Below are positions 33,187 to 42,086 of a DNA stretch of 64,000 bases, piece by piece. The notes under the pieces were generated by a model that had not been told where the DNA came from, made no database searches, and saw nothing but the letters and a program-made list of their open reading frames with translations. The number at the start of each line of letters is the position of its first letter. The first letter of the stretch is position 1. The stretch spans positions 1,309,549 through 1,373,548 of the forward strand of contig NZ_CP005986.1 of the NCBI RefSeq assembly GCF_000175575.2. The letters run 5' to 3'. The position numbers were made by a program, and so were the translations under genes. Source of the stretch: Acidithiobacillus caldus ATCC 51756 (lineage in GTDB: Bacteria; Pseudomonadota; Gammaproteobacteria; Acidithiobacillales; Acidithiobacillaceae).

Positions 33187-35271
33187 ATGTTGTTCCTCGA
33201 TTATCTGCGTTTCCTGGCTATCTTTGGCGTCATTGCCTTTCATCTGCACGATACCGTAGCCTATGCCACGCCTTGGTTTTCGGGCGGCTATCTCGGTGTC
33301 GATATTTTTCTTTTTCTTTCCGGATATTTTATAGAACGATCGCTATCTGGCATTCGGGATCAAGAATTGCTGCCGGCCGGTCGTTATTTCTTCAGCCGGC
33401 GTTTGTTGCGCATCATGATACCGATGCTTTTTGTCACTGCCGTGGTTGGTGGATTTTCCTATAGCCAGAATATGCCGCTATGGAAGGACATGCTTTACTC
33501 CTCCCTCTTTATTTATAATTTTTATCTGGTCTTTCATCATATCCCTTATTTTCAGGTATACTCTGCTCCACACCCATTCATGGGAATGTGGTTCATTGCC
33601 ATGCTGGTGCAGCTCTATATCGTGCATTTTCTCCTGTCGCGTTTGGTAGCCAACACCGTTGTCTATCGTCTCATACTGGTGATTCTGGGTGCGGTGACTT
33701 TGGTCGGGACCTCGCTGCTCATACAGCAGCATGAGACCAACATGGCCTATGTATTGCCCTGGCATGCCTTCTCCTACATTGGCGGAGCGCTGACCATGGC
33801 GCTCATGGGACAACCGGGCGAGACGGTTCGGGATCGCAGTCAGGATCTGGTGGTCTTGGTGACTGTCTTCGCTCTTTTGCTGCTCATGTTGCTCGCGCCC
33901 TACCGCGATTTCCTCGTCTACTCCGTGGCTACCGTGGTGTTGACGGCACTGTTCGTCGTGGCGGCACAACAATCCTCCATGCTGCAGGATAAGTCGTGGC
34001 CACTACTGGGCAAGCTGGGTGAGATGGCGTACTCGTTGTATCTGTGGAATGTCCCCGTCATTTCCTTTGTGCACTATTTCTACCCCCAGAATCCGGTTTT
34101 CGTCAGTGTCTGTCTATCTATAATTCTCATTCTTATTCTCTCGTTGATAACTTATTCTGCCATAGAAATGCCGGTACAAAAATGGTTTGGGAAGGCTCCA
34201 CGTCATGGAAGCGGCAGCCTTGTCAGTGCACCGGTGATGCTTCTGCTTTTGCTGGCGGGCTGGGGTTGGTACGCGCTGGCCGGTGCCCAATCTCAGAATG
34301 TCCATCAACGTGAACAGATGCAGCACGACGCACTGTACCGCGACTATCTCTTGCAGCAGGTAAAGCAGCTTCAGCAACAGGTGCGCGACGCACATCACGC
34401 TGCGCGCGTCGCCCGTGAGCTGAGCAAGGAACAATGGGTTCAGTGGCAACCGAGGCCACGTGCCGGTTACCTCTACGACGGCAAGGACCTGCGCGGTAAT
34501 CCAGAATTTCCACAGAAAAAAGTGCTGTTCATCAGTGATTCCGTTTTGCTTGGTTGGTCTGGCTACGTGGTTCACCAGGTTCCCGACGGCATTCTCGACG
34601 GCAAGGTTGGACGTTCCTTTCCGCAAGCAATGCCCGTACTCACAAGCATGCTAAGTCAACCGGAGAATCGCCACATAAAGGATATCGTTGTGGAATTGGG
34701 CACTAATGGGTATGTCGAGTGGCCAGAGCTGGAGGCCTTCATCCAGGCGGCTGGAGATCGACAGATCTTTTTGGTAATGCCCAGTGTACCGCGCCCCTGG
34801 GCGGCGGAAGTACGACAGACTTATCTGCGCGCCAAAGCGAAATACGGCAACGTTCATCTGATACCCTGGGACGACATCAGTCGTGATCATTTCAATTATT
34901 TCGTGGCGGATCAGGTGCATCTCACCTGGGACGGGATCCAGGCGCTGATGCGCGCTATCCTAGAGAGTTTGTGGAAGCACGGATACACCTTGCCGAAGGG
35001 TGCGCCCAGAGCCAGCGGCCCGTCGCCTGCGTTAGTACCCACCACCGCAACCCAGAGCAGCGACATGGCCCAAGCGAATCCGCCACGATCGGAAGACACC
35101 CAGCTCGACCCGCTCAAGCCCACACTCCCGACGCATCCCACCGCCCTCGTCGCCAGTCAGCACACCAACATTGGGAATCCGAAACCCACGACCACCGAGA
35201 CACCATCACCTTCCGGGGAATATGATTTTCAAGAACCAATGGTCGCGGCTCCAGCGACCTCGACACCTTGA
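33187..35271 (+). CDS. acyltransferase-3 / SGNH fusion, OatA-like O-acyltransferase
   Basis: 694 residues. About ten membrane helices of the acyltransferase-3 family: MLFLDYLRFLAIFGVIAFHLHD, GGYLGVDIFLFLSGYFI, FFSRRLLRI, and later LGEMAYSLYLWNVPVISF. One more helix (VMLLLLLAGWGWYALAGA) leads to a coiled linker (YLLQQVKQLQQQVRDAHHAARV) and a periplasmic SGNH domain with FISDSVLLGWSGY, ELGTNGY and DQVHLTW; block I is SDS, not GDS. A Pro/Thr-rich tail ends the protein. GGAG lies 8 nt before the ATG at 33187. By analogy with OatA it passes acyl groups across the membrane and onto peptidoglycan or exopolysaccharide. Confidence 0.88.
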   Translation: MLFLDYLRFLAIFGVIAFHLHDTVAYATPWFSGGYLGVDIFLFLSGYFIERSLSGIRDQELLPAGRYFFSRRLLRIMIPMLFVTAVVGGFSYSQNMPLWKDMLYSSLFIYNFYLVFHHIPYFQVYSAPHPFMGMWFIAMLVQLYIVHFLLSRLVANTVVYRLILVILGAVTLVGTSLLIQQHETNMAYVLPWHAFSYIGGALTMALMGQPGETVRDRSQDLVVLVTVFALLLLMLLAPYRDFLVYSVATVVLTALFVVAAQQSSMLQDKSWPLLGKLGEMAYSLYLWNVPVISFVHYFYPQNPVFVSVCLSIILILILSLITYSAIEMPVQKWFGKAPRHGSGSLVSAPVMLLLLLAGWGWYALAGAQSQNVHQREQMQHDALYRDYLLQQVKQLQQQVRDAHHAARVARELSKEQWVQWQPRPRAGYLYDGKDLRGNPEFPQKKVLFISDSVLLGWSGYVVHQVPDGILDGKVGRSFPQAMPVLTSMLSQPENRHIKDIVVELGTNGYVEWPELEAFIQAAGDRQIFLVMPSVPRPWAAEVRQTYLRAKAKYGNVHLIPWDDISRDHFNYFVADQVHLTWDGIQALMRAILESLWKHGYTLPKGAPRASGPSPALVPTTATQSSDMAQANPPRSEDTQLDPLKPTLPTHPTALVASQHTNIGNPKPTTTETPSPSGEYDFQEPMVAAPATSTP

Positions 35272-35540
35272 TCTCCCGCGCAGAGGGTACGTCCGCCAAT
35301 TCTAACGCCCAACTGAATCTCTCGCTGCGTTTTTTGATCGCACCGTCGCGGCGGCGATGGCGATCGTGCTGGACAAAAGGATGGCCGAATGCGTGTGGTG
35401 CCTGGTCCCGTATCGGTCTCGCGACAGTTCGGAAAAGGGAAGACTAGTTTCTGTCGCCGCTTTTCGGCAGAACACTGCCTGAAGTCCGGCAAGAAACGAA
35501 AAGCGAGGTTCGGAGAGCTATTCTGAGCGCCCGTTTTACT
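35272..35540. other. non-coding spacer, no gene recognised
   Basis: No ORF here has a ribosome-binding site or a protein-like composition. It separates the acyltransferase gene from the tRNA-Thr fragment. Small overlapping ORFs on the minus strand cross the tRNA fragment and are not credible. Confidence 0.5.
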
Positions 35541-35596
35541 TGGTGCCGGCAAGAGGAGTCGAACCTCCGACCTACTGATTACGAAACAGTTGCTTG
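35541..35596 (-). tRNA. 3' fragment of tRNA-Thr (CGT), probable attachment-site scar
   Basis: On the minus strand the sequence AGCAACTGTTTCGTAATCAG, then GTAGGTCGGAGGTTCGACTC and CTCTTGCCGGCACCA, is the anticodon arm (anticodon CGT), variable loop, T-arm and 3' acceptor strand with CCA of tRNA-Thr. The matching 5' acceptor strand (GCCGGCA) and D-arm are missing; the upstream bases are GGAGAAAAATGCTCA. The anticodon stem also has a T-T mismatch. Integrases commonly target tRNA 3' halves and leave such a fragment at one end of the element, so I read this as an att scar, not a working tRNA. Confidence 0.65.
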
Positions 35597-35707
35597 AGCA
35601 TTTTTCTCCTACCCAGCGTTTTAATTTTAGCATATAACATCCTGGTTTCAATAACAAATCACTATTATTAATATATCCTTCAATGGGTTGCTTTGGCCCG
35701 CGTTTCT

Positions 35708-35913
35708 GGCAGAACTAGAGCCAGACTAGTGCCAGAATTGCGCCATGAGCAGCTGATTTGATCAGTTGCTCTATCGCATTATGCCCATCTATATATCATC
35801 AGATATAGATGTAACAACCTGATATAAAAATGATATAAGCCGTTCGTTTAACTCGTAGAAATTGTGATAACCGTTCTTGTTTGGGCAGAACTAGAGCCAG
35901 ACTAGAGCCAGAA
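35708..35913. repeat. 30-bp direct repeats with internal 11-bp units, plus two palindromes
   Basis: GGCAGAACTAGAGCCAGACT plus AG(T/A)GCCAGAA occurs at 35708-35737 and 35884-35913 with one mismatch. Each contains tandem 11-bp units ACTAGAGCCAG / ACTAG(T/A)GCCAG. Between them lie two inverted repeats: GAGCAGCTGAT-TTG-ATCAGTTGCTC (35747-35771) and ATCTATAT-8-ATATAGAT (35787-35810). The block is AT-rich and lies 110 bp from the tRNA-Thr fragment. Such iterated sites recall integrase/excisionase arm sites or replication iterons. No gene is present from 35597 to 35950. Confidence 0.6.
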
Positions 35914-35949
35914 AACTAGGTCTAAGCAACTGAGTTTTCATCAACTGCT

Positions 35950-36055
35950 CTGAAGTTCCCTCCAAAAGTTGGATAGGGAGCCAAGCTCCGGGCTTCTGAA
36001 CAGGGAGTCGGAGATGAAGGGGAAACGCGAGCAGTACAGGCCGGAGTTTAAGACG
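35950..36055 (+). pseudogene. left end of an IS3-family element with OrfA start, cut by IS-B
   Basis: TGAAGTTCCCTCCAAAAGTT at the left resembles an IS3-type terminus. About 60 bp later an ATG at 36014 (after GGGAGTCGGAG) begins MKGKREQYRPEFK, a typical start of an IS3 OrfA. The frame then departs into unrelated sequence near 36055 where the next IS begins. No other part of this IS3 element is seen nearby. Confidence 0.6.
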
Positions 36056-36110
36056 GTGATGAAAAAGTCGGTGGTATACTGGGCGAAATGGTACAGCGGG
36101 GGTTGGAAAG

Positions 36111-37166
36111 ATGCGTGGAGCGAAGGTAGAGACCCAAGGGTTGTTCAGCTACGTTTCCCCGGAGCAACGGGTGCCCCAAGACCATCCGCTGAGAGCGATC
36201 CGGGCTATCGTGGATCGCTCCCTGGCGGAGATGGATAGCCACTTCAGCACGATGTACTCGACCTACGGTCGCCCCTCCATTCCACCGGAGTTTCTCCTGC
36301 GGGCGCTACTGCTGCAGGTGTTTTACAGCATCCGCTCGGAACGGCAGCTGATAGAGCAACTCAACTACAACCTGCTGTTCCGTTGGTTTGTCGGTTTGGG
36401 AATGGACGACGACGTCTGGGTGCCCACGGTCTTCAGCAAGAATCGGGATCGATTGCTGGATCACGGGACGGTGCGGGAATTCTTCCGATCCGTACTGGAA
36501 CAGGCCCGCGGCCAGAATCTGCTCTCCGAAGAGCATTTCTCCGTCGATGGCACCCTGCTGGAAGCTTGGGCTTCGCAGAAGTCTTTCCGGCCGAAAGATC
36601 CTGAGGACCGTGAGGGCGATGGTTCCGATTTCCGCGGCCAGACGCGCAGTAACGAGACGCACGCCTCGGTGACCGACCCCGATGCCCGGCTCTACAAAAA
36701 GGCGCCCGGCGAAGCTTCCCGCTTGGCCTATCTTGGGCATGTGCTCATGGACAATCGCCACGGGCTCATTGCCGGAGAGCAGGTCACCACCGCCGACGGC
36801 ACGGCGGAAGTCGACGCCGCCGTCCAACTCGTGGACGATCTGGGCGGGAACCAGCGCATCACCCTCGGTGCCGACAAGGGCTATGACCGCCACGGCTTCG
36901 TCCAGAATCTCCGGGATCGGAATGTGACCCCTCATGTAGCCCGCAAGCGGAAAGGCTCGGCCATCGATGCCCGGACTACTCGCCACTGGGGCTATGCCAT
37001 GAGCATCCACGTCCGGCGGCGGATAGAATCCATCTTCGGCTGGATGAAGACGGTGGGAGGGATGCGGAAAACCCGATTCCGTGGCTTGGAACGGGTCGGT
37101 CTGCACTTTTCCTTGGTCACTGTCGCCTACAACCTGGTCCGCATGGTGCGATTGGGGGTGGCCTGA
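36111..37166 (+). CDS. IS5/IS1182-type transposase (IS-B)
   Basis: 351 residues. GLFSYVSPEQRVPQDHPLRAIRAIVD at the N-terminus, PEFLLRALLLQVFYSIRSERQLIEQLNYNLLFRWFVGL, the DDE core with EHFSVDGTLLEAWAS (Asp), TLGADKGYDRHGF (Asp) and RRRIESIFGWMKTVGGMRKTRFRG (Glu). Intact frame. The terminal inverted repeats of this element could not be fixed; it probably spans about 36,055-37,330, abutting the next IS. Start by context at ATG 36111, with only a weak ribosome-binding site. Confidence 0.9.
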   Translation: MRGAKVETQGLFSYVSPEQRVPQDHPLRAIRAIVDRSLAEMDSHFSTMYSTYGRPSIPPEFLLRALLLQVFYSIRSERQLIEQLNYNLLFRWFVGLGMDDDVWVPTVFSKNRDRLLDHGTVREFFRSVLEQARGQNLLSEEHFSVDGTLLEAWASQKSFRPKDPEDREGDGSDFRGQTRSNETHASVTDPDARLYKKAPGEASRLAYLGHVLMDNRHGLIAGEQVTTADGTAEVDAAVQLVDDLGGNQRITLGADKGYDRHGFVQNLRDRNVTPHVARKRKGSAIDARTTRHWGYAMSIHVRRRIESIFGWMKTVGGMRKTRFRGLERVGLHFSLVTVAYNLVRMVRLGVA

Positions 37167-37336
37167 TGGGAGTACTGCGTCTGGAATCCGAAAATGGCCC
37201 CAAAAAAGACTGCAACAGCGGGCAAAACAGGCCTGATAGGGCTGCCTATTCCGCAATTTTTGACCAAATCGGATAGCGCCTCGGCGTTTCTACGGATTTT
37301 TTCCGCATCCTCTTAAAGCCAATACTGTTTACTTAG

Positions 37337-38521
37337 GGAAGCTCTGCACAGCCTGAGCTGGTAGAATGAGGGGGTACGCACAAGGCAGGAGGCGATCATG
37401 GCAGGTCAGATGACATTTGCGGAGACAATGGGGCTGTCGCGCCGACACAAGGAGACCAAGCGGGAGCGTTTCCTGCGGGAGATGGACCAGGTGGTGCCTT
37501 GGCAGGCTTTGATTGAGTGCATCGCTCCCTACTACCCCAAAGCTGGACCGCGTGGCGGTCGCAAGCCCATGCCGATAGAGCAAATGCTGCGTATTCACTT
37601 CCTGCAGCAATGGTATGCCTACTCGGACCCGGGCATGGAAGAGGCCCTGTATGAAATTCCCTTGCTACGGGCCTTTGCCGGTATCGACTTGGGCCGCGAC
37701 CTGATCCCCGACGAGTCCACTATCCTGCGCTTTCGTCGCCTGCTCGAGCAGCACGGCTTGGCGCAACAGATATTTGCCCAAGTACAGGAGCTGCTGGAAG
37801 CCTCCCACTTGATTCTGCAGGAAGGCAAGATGGTGGATGCCACCTTGATTCACGCCCCCAGCTCGACCAAGAATCGAGACCGCAAACGGGACCCCGAAAT
37901 GCATCAAACCAAGAAGGGGAACCAATGGTATTTCGGCATGAAGGCCCATGTCGCGACGGACACGCAAGGCCTGGTTCAGGCCGTCGAGTTCACCGCGGCC
38001 CATGTTCCGGACCATCGGGTGCTGGAAGAGCTGCTGACCGGAGACGAGAAGACGGTGCTCGCCGATCGTGGCTACGATTACCCGCAGGTCCATGAATTTT
38101 TGCGCAAGCAGGGGATTCAGGATGCCGTGGCTCGACGTCGCTTTCCCGGCCAGAAGACGGGGCTACAGGCACTCCAGCGTTTCAACCGCCGTGTAGCAAG
38201 CATCCGTGCGCGGGGTGAACATGCCTTCCGCGTCCTGAAGTGTCAGTTTGGCTACCGCAAGACCCGCTATCGGGGCTTAGCCAAAAACGGTGCGCAACTG
38301 ACCACCTTGTTTGCCCTGGTGAACCTCTACCTGGTTCGTAAGGAGCTCTGTTGGTTACGGGCGTAATCCGTCACAAAGACGAAAATCGGGTGATTTCCGT
38401 GGGCACCATGCGCTCTTTGGTGTCTCTGGGGAGGAAAAATGAGAATTTTGGTCGCCAAATCGATTTTGCGAGACAAACTCGCCCCAAATCACGACGATTT
38501 TACTACCAGTTCAGAGGTTCC
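37337..38521 (+). mobile_element. IS5-family element (IS-C), fused to a left-truncated IS-A copy
   Basis: Left end GGAAGCTCTGCACAGCC at 37337, right end ...CAGAGGTTCC at 38521; the ends are related to those of IS-A. It is preceded by TTAG (37333-37336) and followed by CTAG, so it lacks a matching target duplication of its own. The TTAG is matched only after the next element (39625-39628), so IS-C and the following IS-A copy look like one unit. Confidence 0.75.
37398..38366 (+). CDS. IS5-family transposase (IS-C)
   Basis: 322 residues and clearly a paralogue of the IS-A transposase: PIEQMLRIHFLQQWYAYSDPGMEEALYE, VDATLIHAPSSTKNRDRKRDPEM, VLADRGYDYPQVHEF and RARGEHAFRVLKCQFGYRKTRYRG, with the three catalytic residues in place. 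It differs in an extra Arg-Gly-Gly near residue 58 and in its last residues (VRKELCWLRA). GGAGG precedes the ATG at 37398. Frame intact. Confidence 0.93.
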   Translation: MAGQMTFAETMGLSRRHKETKRERFLREMDQVVPWQALIECIAPYYPKAGPRGGRKPMPIEQMLRIHFLQQWYAYSDPGMEEALYEIPLLRAFAGIDLGRDLIPDESTILRFRRLLEQHGLAQQIFAQVQELLEASHLILQEGKMVDATLIHAPSSTKNRDRKRDPEMHQTKKGNQWYFGMKAHVATDTQGLVQAVEFTAAHVPDHRVLEELLTGDEKTVLADRGYDYPQVHEFLRKQGIQDAVARRRFPGQKTGLQALQRFNRRVASIRARGEHAFRVLKCQFGYRKTRYRGLAKNGAQLTTLFALVNLYLVRKELCWLRA

Positions 38522-39624
38522 CTAGGAGATGCCACCATGTCTGGACAGATGACCTTTGCCGAGGAGCCCAGCCTGTCGCGACGCCGCAAGCAGACCAAGC
38601 GGGAACGCTTTCTGGCCGAGATGGATGCCGTGGTTCCCTGGGCCAGGCTTGTGGCCTTGATCGAGCCGCACTATCCCAAGGGTGGCAGTGGCCGCAAGCC
38701 CATGCCCTTGGAGCGGATGCTGCGTATCCACTTTCTCCAGCAATGGTTCGGCTACTCCGATCCAGGGATGGAAGAGGCCCTGTACGAGGTCCCTCTGCTT
38801 CGGCGATTCGCCGGTATCGACCTGGGCCGAGACTTCGTTCCTGACGAGACCACGATCCTGAAGTTCCGCCGCTTACTGGAGCGCCATGCGCTGGCTCAGG
38901 CCTTCTTTGCCGAGGTGCAGTCTGTGTTGCGGGAGAAAGGGCTCTTGCTGCAGGAAGGCAAGACCGTGGACGCCACATTGATTCATGCCCCGAGCTCCAC
39001 CAAGAACCGAGACCGCCAGCGGGATCCAGAGATGAGCTCCACCAAGAAAGGGAATCAGTGGTATTTCGGGATGAAGGCGCATGTGGCAACGGATCTCCAA
39101 GGTATCGTACAGGCGGTGGACTTCACCGCGGCCAAGGTACCGGATCATCGGATGCTGGATAGGCTCCTTACTGGAAAGGAGTCGGTGGTCCTCGCGGACC
39201 GGGGCTATGACTATCCCCAGGTGCATGACACGCTGGTGGCCCGAGGCATACGGAACGCGGTAGCGCGGCGACGCTATCCTGGGCAGAAAACCGGCTTGGC
39301 GGCCCTCAAGCGCTATAACCGCGCCATTGCCCGGATCCGTGCTCGGGGAGAGCACGTCTTTCGGGTGCTGAAGTGCCAGTTCGGCTACCGACGCACCCGC
39401 TATCGTGGACTGGCCAAAAACGGTGCTCAGCTGACCACGCTCTTTGCCTTGGCCAATCTGTACATGCTGAGGAGATATCTCCTGGCCGCGTAGGGAGTGG
39501 TGTGCCCAATATCCAATAATTCTCCAGAAAATGGGGGAATTTGAGGGATAAGTGACCTGATAGCAACGTGCTTGGGTCAATATTGGGGACAAGACGCACC
39601 TTTTTAGGCTAGGTCAGAGCTTCC
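38522..39624 (+). mobile_element. IS-A copy 2, left end replaced, right end intact
   Basis: From about 38526 (GAGATGCCACCATG) to 39624 the sequence follows IS-A copy 1, including the 131-bp region after the transposase and the right end CAGAGCTTCC. The left terminal repeat and about 50 bp of leader present in copy 1 are missing and are replaced by IS-C. TTAG follows at 39625-39628, equal to the TTAG before IS-C. Confidence 0.8.
38537..39493 (+). CDS. IS5-family transposase (IS-A, copy 2)
   Basis: 318 residues, near-identical to the product of copy 1 at 18.6 kb, with scattered changes (for example RRFAG for RQFVG, RMLDRLLTGK for QRLEGLLTGE). All DDE motifs are kept. The start is taken at ATG 38537 by analogy with copy 1; the same frame is open further upstream into IS-C but without a ribosome-binding site. 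Its product could act in trans on the other IS-A and perhaps IS-C ends. Confidence 0.92.
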   Translation: MSGQMTFAEEPSLSRRRKQTKRERFLAEMDAVVPWARLVALIEPHYPKGGSGRKPMPLERMLRIHFLQQWFGYSDPGMEEALYEVPLLRRFAGIDLGRDFVPDETTILKFRRLLERHALAQAFFAEVQSVLREKGLLLQEGKTVDATLIHAPSSTKNRDRQRDPEMSSTKKGNQWYFGMKAHVATDLQGIVQAVDFTAAKVPDHRMLDRLLTGKESVVLADRGYDYPQVHDTLVARGIRNAVARRRYPGQKTGLAALKRYNRAIARIRARGEHVFRVLKCQFGYRRTRYRGLAKNGAQLTTLFALANLYMLRRYLLAA

Positions 39625-39646
39625 TTAGATCACTACGGGTACTGGT

Positions 39647-39703
39647 GGGCGGCTCGAAAAACCTCATGGCCACTCGGGGTTTGATAGAATAGCGGTAGGC
39701 CGG
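39647..39703 (+). mobile_element. left-end remnant of an IS-D type element
   Basis: TGGGCGGCTCGAAAAACC, CATGGCCACTCG and GTTTGATAGAAT match, almost base for base, the left end of the IS-D element at 52.27 kb. The similarity ends where IS21 begins at 39704. IS21 therefore probably inserted into, or recombined with, an IS-D copy. Confidence 0.7.
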
Positions 39704-39811
39704 TGTTAATCAGCGTGTAAAAGTGAACAGGTGCAGGTAGGAATCAGCGTCGAAAACTGAACACCTGCTACCCTCTCGGGATTTGGCCCGGAGGAACCTG
39801 GAGTGCTTTGC

Positions 39812-41313
39812 ATGGAAACGATTGCCAAGATTCGTCTGCTGTATTTCACCAAGAAGAAGACCGTCAGTGAGATTGCCCGTCTCGTGCGTATGTCGCGCAA
39901 CACGGTGTACAAGTATCTGCATCATGATGGAGATGTCCCCAAGTACAATCGCCGGTCCTCGGCGAAGCCCCAACTCGGGCCGCAGGAGGCCATTCTGCAG
40001 AAGTGGGTGGAGACCGAGTCGCATCTGCCCCGCAAGCAGCGTCGGACGGCGCGCCGACTCTTTGAGGATCTGCGCAAGGAGGGCTATACCGGGGCCTACG
40101 ATAGCGTCCAGCGCTGGGTGAAGCACTGGCCGTGGAGCATCCGCGCGCGCAGAAGGCCTATATCCCGCTGGTCTTTCGCCCGGGCGAAGCCTACCAGTTC
40201 GACTGGAGCACCGAGACCGTCCTCTTGGGCGGTGTGACGTGCCGGGTGAAAGTGGCGCACTTTCGGCTCACCCATAGCCGGATGTCCTTTGTCCGGGCCT
40301 ATCCCAGGGAAACCCAGGAAATGGTCTTTGCGGCCCACCAAGAGGCCTTTGCCGCCTTTGGCGGGGTGCCCGAGCGGGGGATCTATGACAACCCCAAGAC
40401 CATCGTCGACGTGGTCTACAGCAAGCTCGTTGAGGGGCAAGATCGGGAGTTCAATCCTCGGTTCCTGTCGCTGATGAATCACTATCTGATCGATCCCACC
40501 GCCTGCACGGTAGCCGCCGGCTGGGAGAAGGGGCAGGTCGAGAATCAGGTGGATACGCTGCGCTCGTGGTTCTTCACCCCCACGCCGCGCTTCGATGACC
40601 TCGACCAGCTCAATGCCTGGCTGTGGCAACAGTGCCTGGAGCGCGCACAGACCGCGGCCCACCCCGAGCTGCAGGAGCGCAGCATCTGGGAGGTCTTCCA
40701 GGAAGAGCAGCCCTCCCTGCGCCCCTTCCGGGCGACCTTCGATGGCTACGTCGAAGTGCGAGCACGGGTGTCCAAGACCTGCCTGGTGACGGTGGATCGG
40801 AACCAGTACAGCGTGCCGGCCCAATACGTGGGCCAGTACCTGCAGGTACGACGTTATGTGGACCGTATCCTGGTCCTGCACGAAGGCCAAGGGGTGGCCA
40901 GCCATCGGCGGCATATGGGGCGCAATCAGGTCTTCACGGATGTCATCCACTATCTGGATGTCCTGGAGCGCAAGCCTGGTGCCTTGCGTAACGGACGTCC
41001 CTTCCAGGAACTGCCGCGCGCCATCGCCGCAGTGCGCCAACGGCTGCACGGCAAACCATTGGGGGATCACGAGTTCGTCACGGTGCTCCTGATGGCTCGG
41101 GAATACGGTATCGACAATCTGGAAACAGCCTGCGCCATGACCCTGGAGCAGGGTGCTGTGAATGCCGCGGTCGTGCTGAACGTCATGCATCGTCTGGCGA
41201 ATCCACTGCCTCCAGCGCCGCTGTGCACGCCGGAAGCCCTGCGTCTGCAAGAGGAGCCACAAGCCGACTGCGCCCGCTATGACCGGTTGCGGGGGAGTGC
41301 CTATGTCCACTGA
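39812..41313 (+). pseudogene. istA: IS21 transposase IstA, single-base frameshift
   Basis: The first frame from ATG 39812 (GGAG 8 nt before) gives the HTH part METIAKIRLLYFTKKKTVSEIARLVRMSRNTVYKYL and reaches YDSVQRWVKHW at about 40125. The continuation EHPRAQKAYIPLVFRPGEAYQFDWSTE, with the catalytic Asp of the rve domain, is in another frame up to the stop at 41313; one base has been lost near 40126-40131. The rest (YDNPKTIVD, AAGWEKGQVENQV with Glu, and the C-terminal beta domain) is complete. The element is probably not autonomous unless ribosomes shift frame here. Confidence 0.85.
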
Positions 41314-42034
41314 CCTGCTGCAATCCCTGCGCGCCCTGCACCTCTATGGCATGGCTCTGGCGGTAGAGGATTGGATGGATCAGCGCCTACCTCAGGATCC
41401 CGAGGCGTGGCTGGCACAACTCATCGCCGTAGAGACCCAGGAGCGCGCCCATCGTAGCCTCCTCTATCAGATGCGTACCGCACGTTTCCCGGCCCAGCGC
41501 GGCCTGGAAGACTTCGATTTTACCGAGAGTCCCGTGGACCAGAAGGCACTACAGCGGCTTGCTGAGGGTCACTATCTGGGCGCTGCCCACAACCTTATCT
41601 TCGTCGGGGGTACCGGGACGGGGAAAACCCATCTCGCACTGGCCCTGGGCCATGCCGCCATCTACCAGGGGCACCGCGTGCGCTGGTTCAACGTCGTCGA
41701 TCTGGTCAATCAATTGGAGCAGGAAAAGACCCGTGGCCAGAGTGGCCGCCTGGTCAAAACCCTACTGAACATGAACCTCGTCGTTCTCGATGAGCTGGGC
41801 TACTTACCCTTCTCTGAGTCCGGTGGCGCCTTGCTCTTTCACCTGATCAGTAAGCTCTACGAGCACACCGCGCTGATCGTCACCACGAACTTCTCCTTCG
41901 GGGAATGGGTCCAGGTCTTCGGCGACGCCAAGATGACCACCGCCATGCTCGATCGCCTCACACACCACTGCGACATCATCGAGACAGGGAACGACTCCTA
42001 CCGCTACAAACAGCGCCGTTCTCTCCCCCTCTGA
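41303..42034 (+). CDS. istB: IS21 helper ATPase IstB
   Basis: 243 residues. AAA+ ATPase with Walker [10 protein letters not shown], Walker [12 protein letters not shown], and sensor TTNFSFGEW. IstB assembles on DNA and directs IstA to target sites. The ATG at 41303 overlaps the istA stop by 11 bp, preceded by GGGGGAG, as usual for IS21. Frame intact. Confidence 0.95.
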   Translation: MSTDLLQSLRALHLYGMALAVEDWMDQRLPQDPEAWLAQLIAVETQERAHRSLLYQMRTARFPAQRGLEDFDFTESPVDQKALQRLAEGHYLGAAHNLIFVGGTGTGKTHLALALGHAAIYQGHRVRWFNVVDLVNQLEQEKTRGQSGRLVKTLLNMNLVVLDELGYLPFSESGGALLFHLISKLYEHTALIVTTNFSFGEWVQVFGDAKMTTAMLDRLTHHCDIIETGNDSYRYKQRRSLPL

Positions 42035-42086
42035 AACTGTTCAAAATTGGACGCTGACACCTGTTCAAATTTCGCGCTGATTGACA

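Larger units (their letters stand above)
39704..42086 (+). mobile_element. IS21-family element with frameshifted istA
   Basis: Left end TGTTAATCAGCGTGTAAAAG and right end complement of TGTCAATCAGCGCGAAATTT, each followed by GTGAACAGGTG/TGAACAGGTG-type subterminal repeats and a second TCAGCGTC...GAACA repeat, the multi-repeat ends of IS21. Length 2383 bp. No exact target duplication: the flanks GCCGG and GCCAG differ by one base. Confidence 0.88.

Noticed and set aside
35229-35657. Minus-strand open frame of 142 codons between the acyltransferase and IS region
   Set aside because: It overlaps both the acyltransferase 3' end and the tRNA-Thr fragment, and has no domain or ribosome-binding site.
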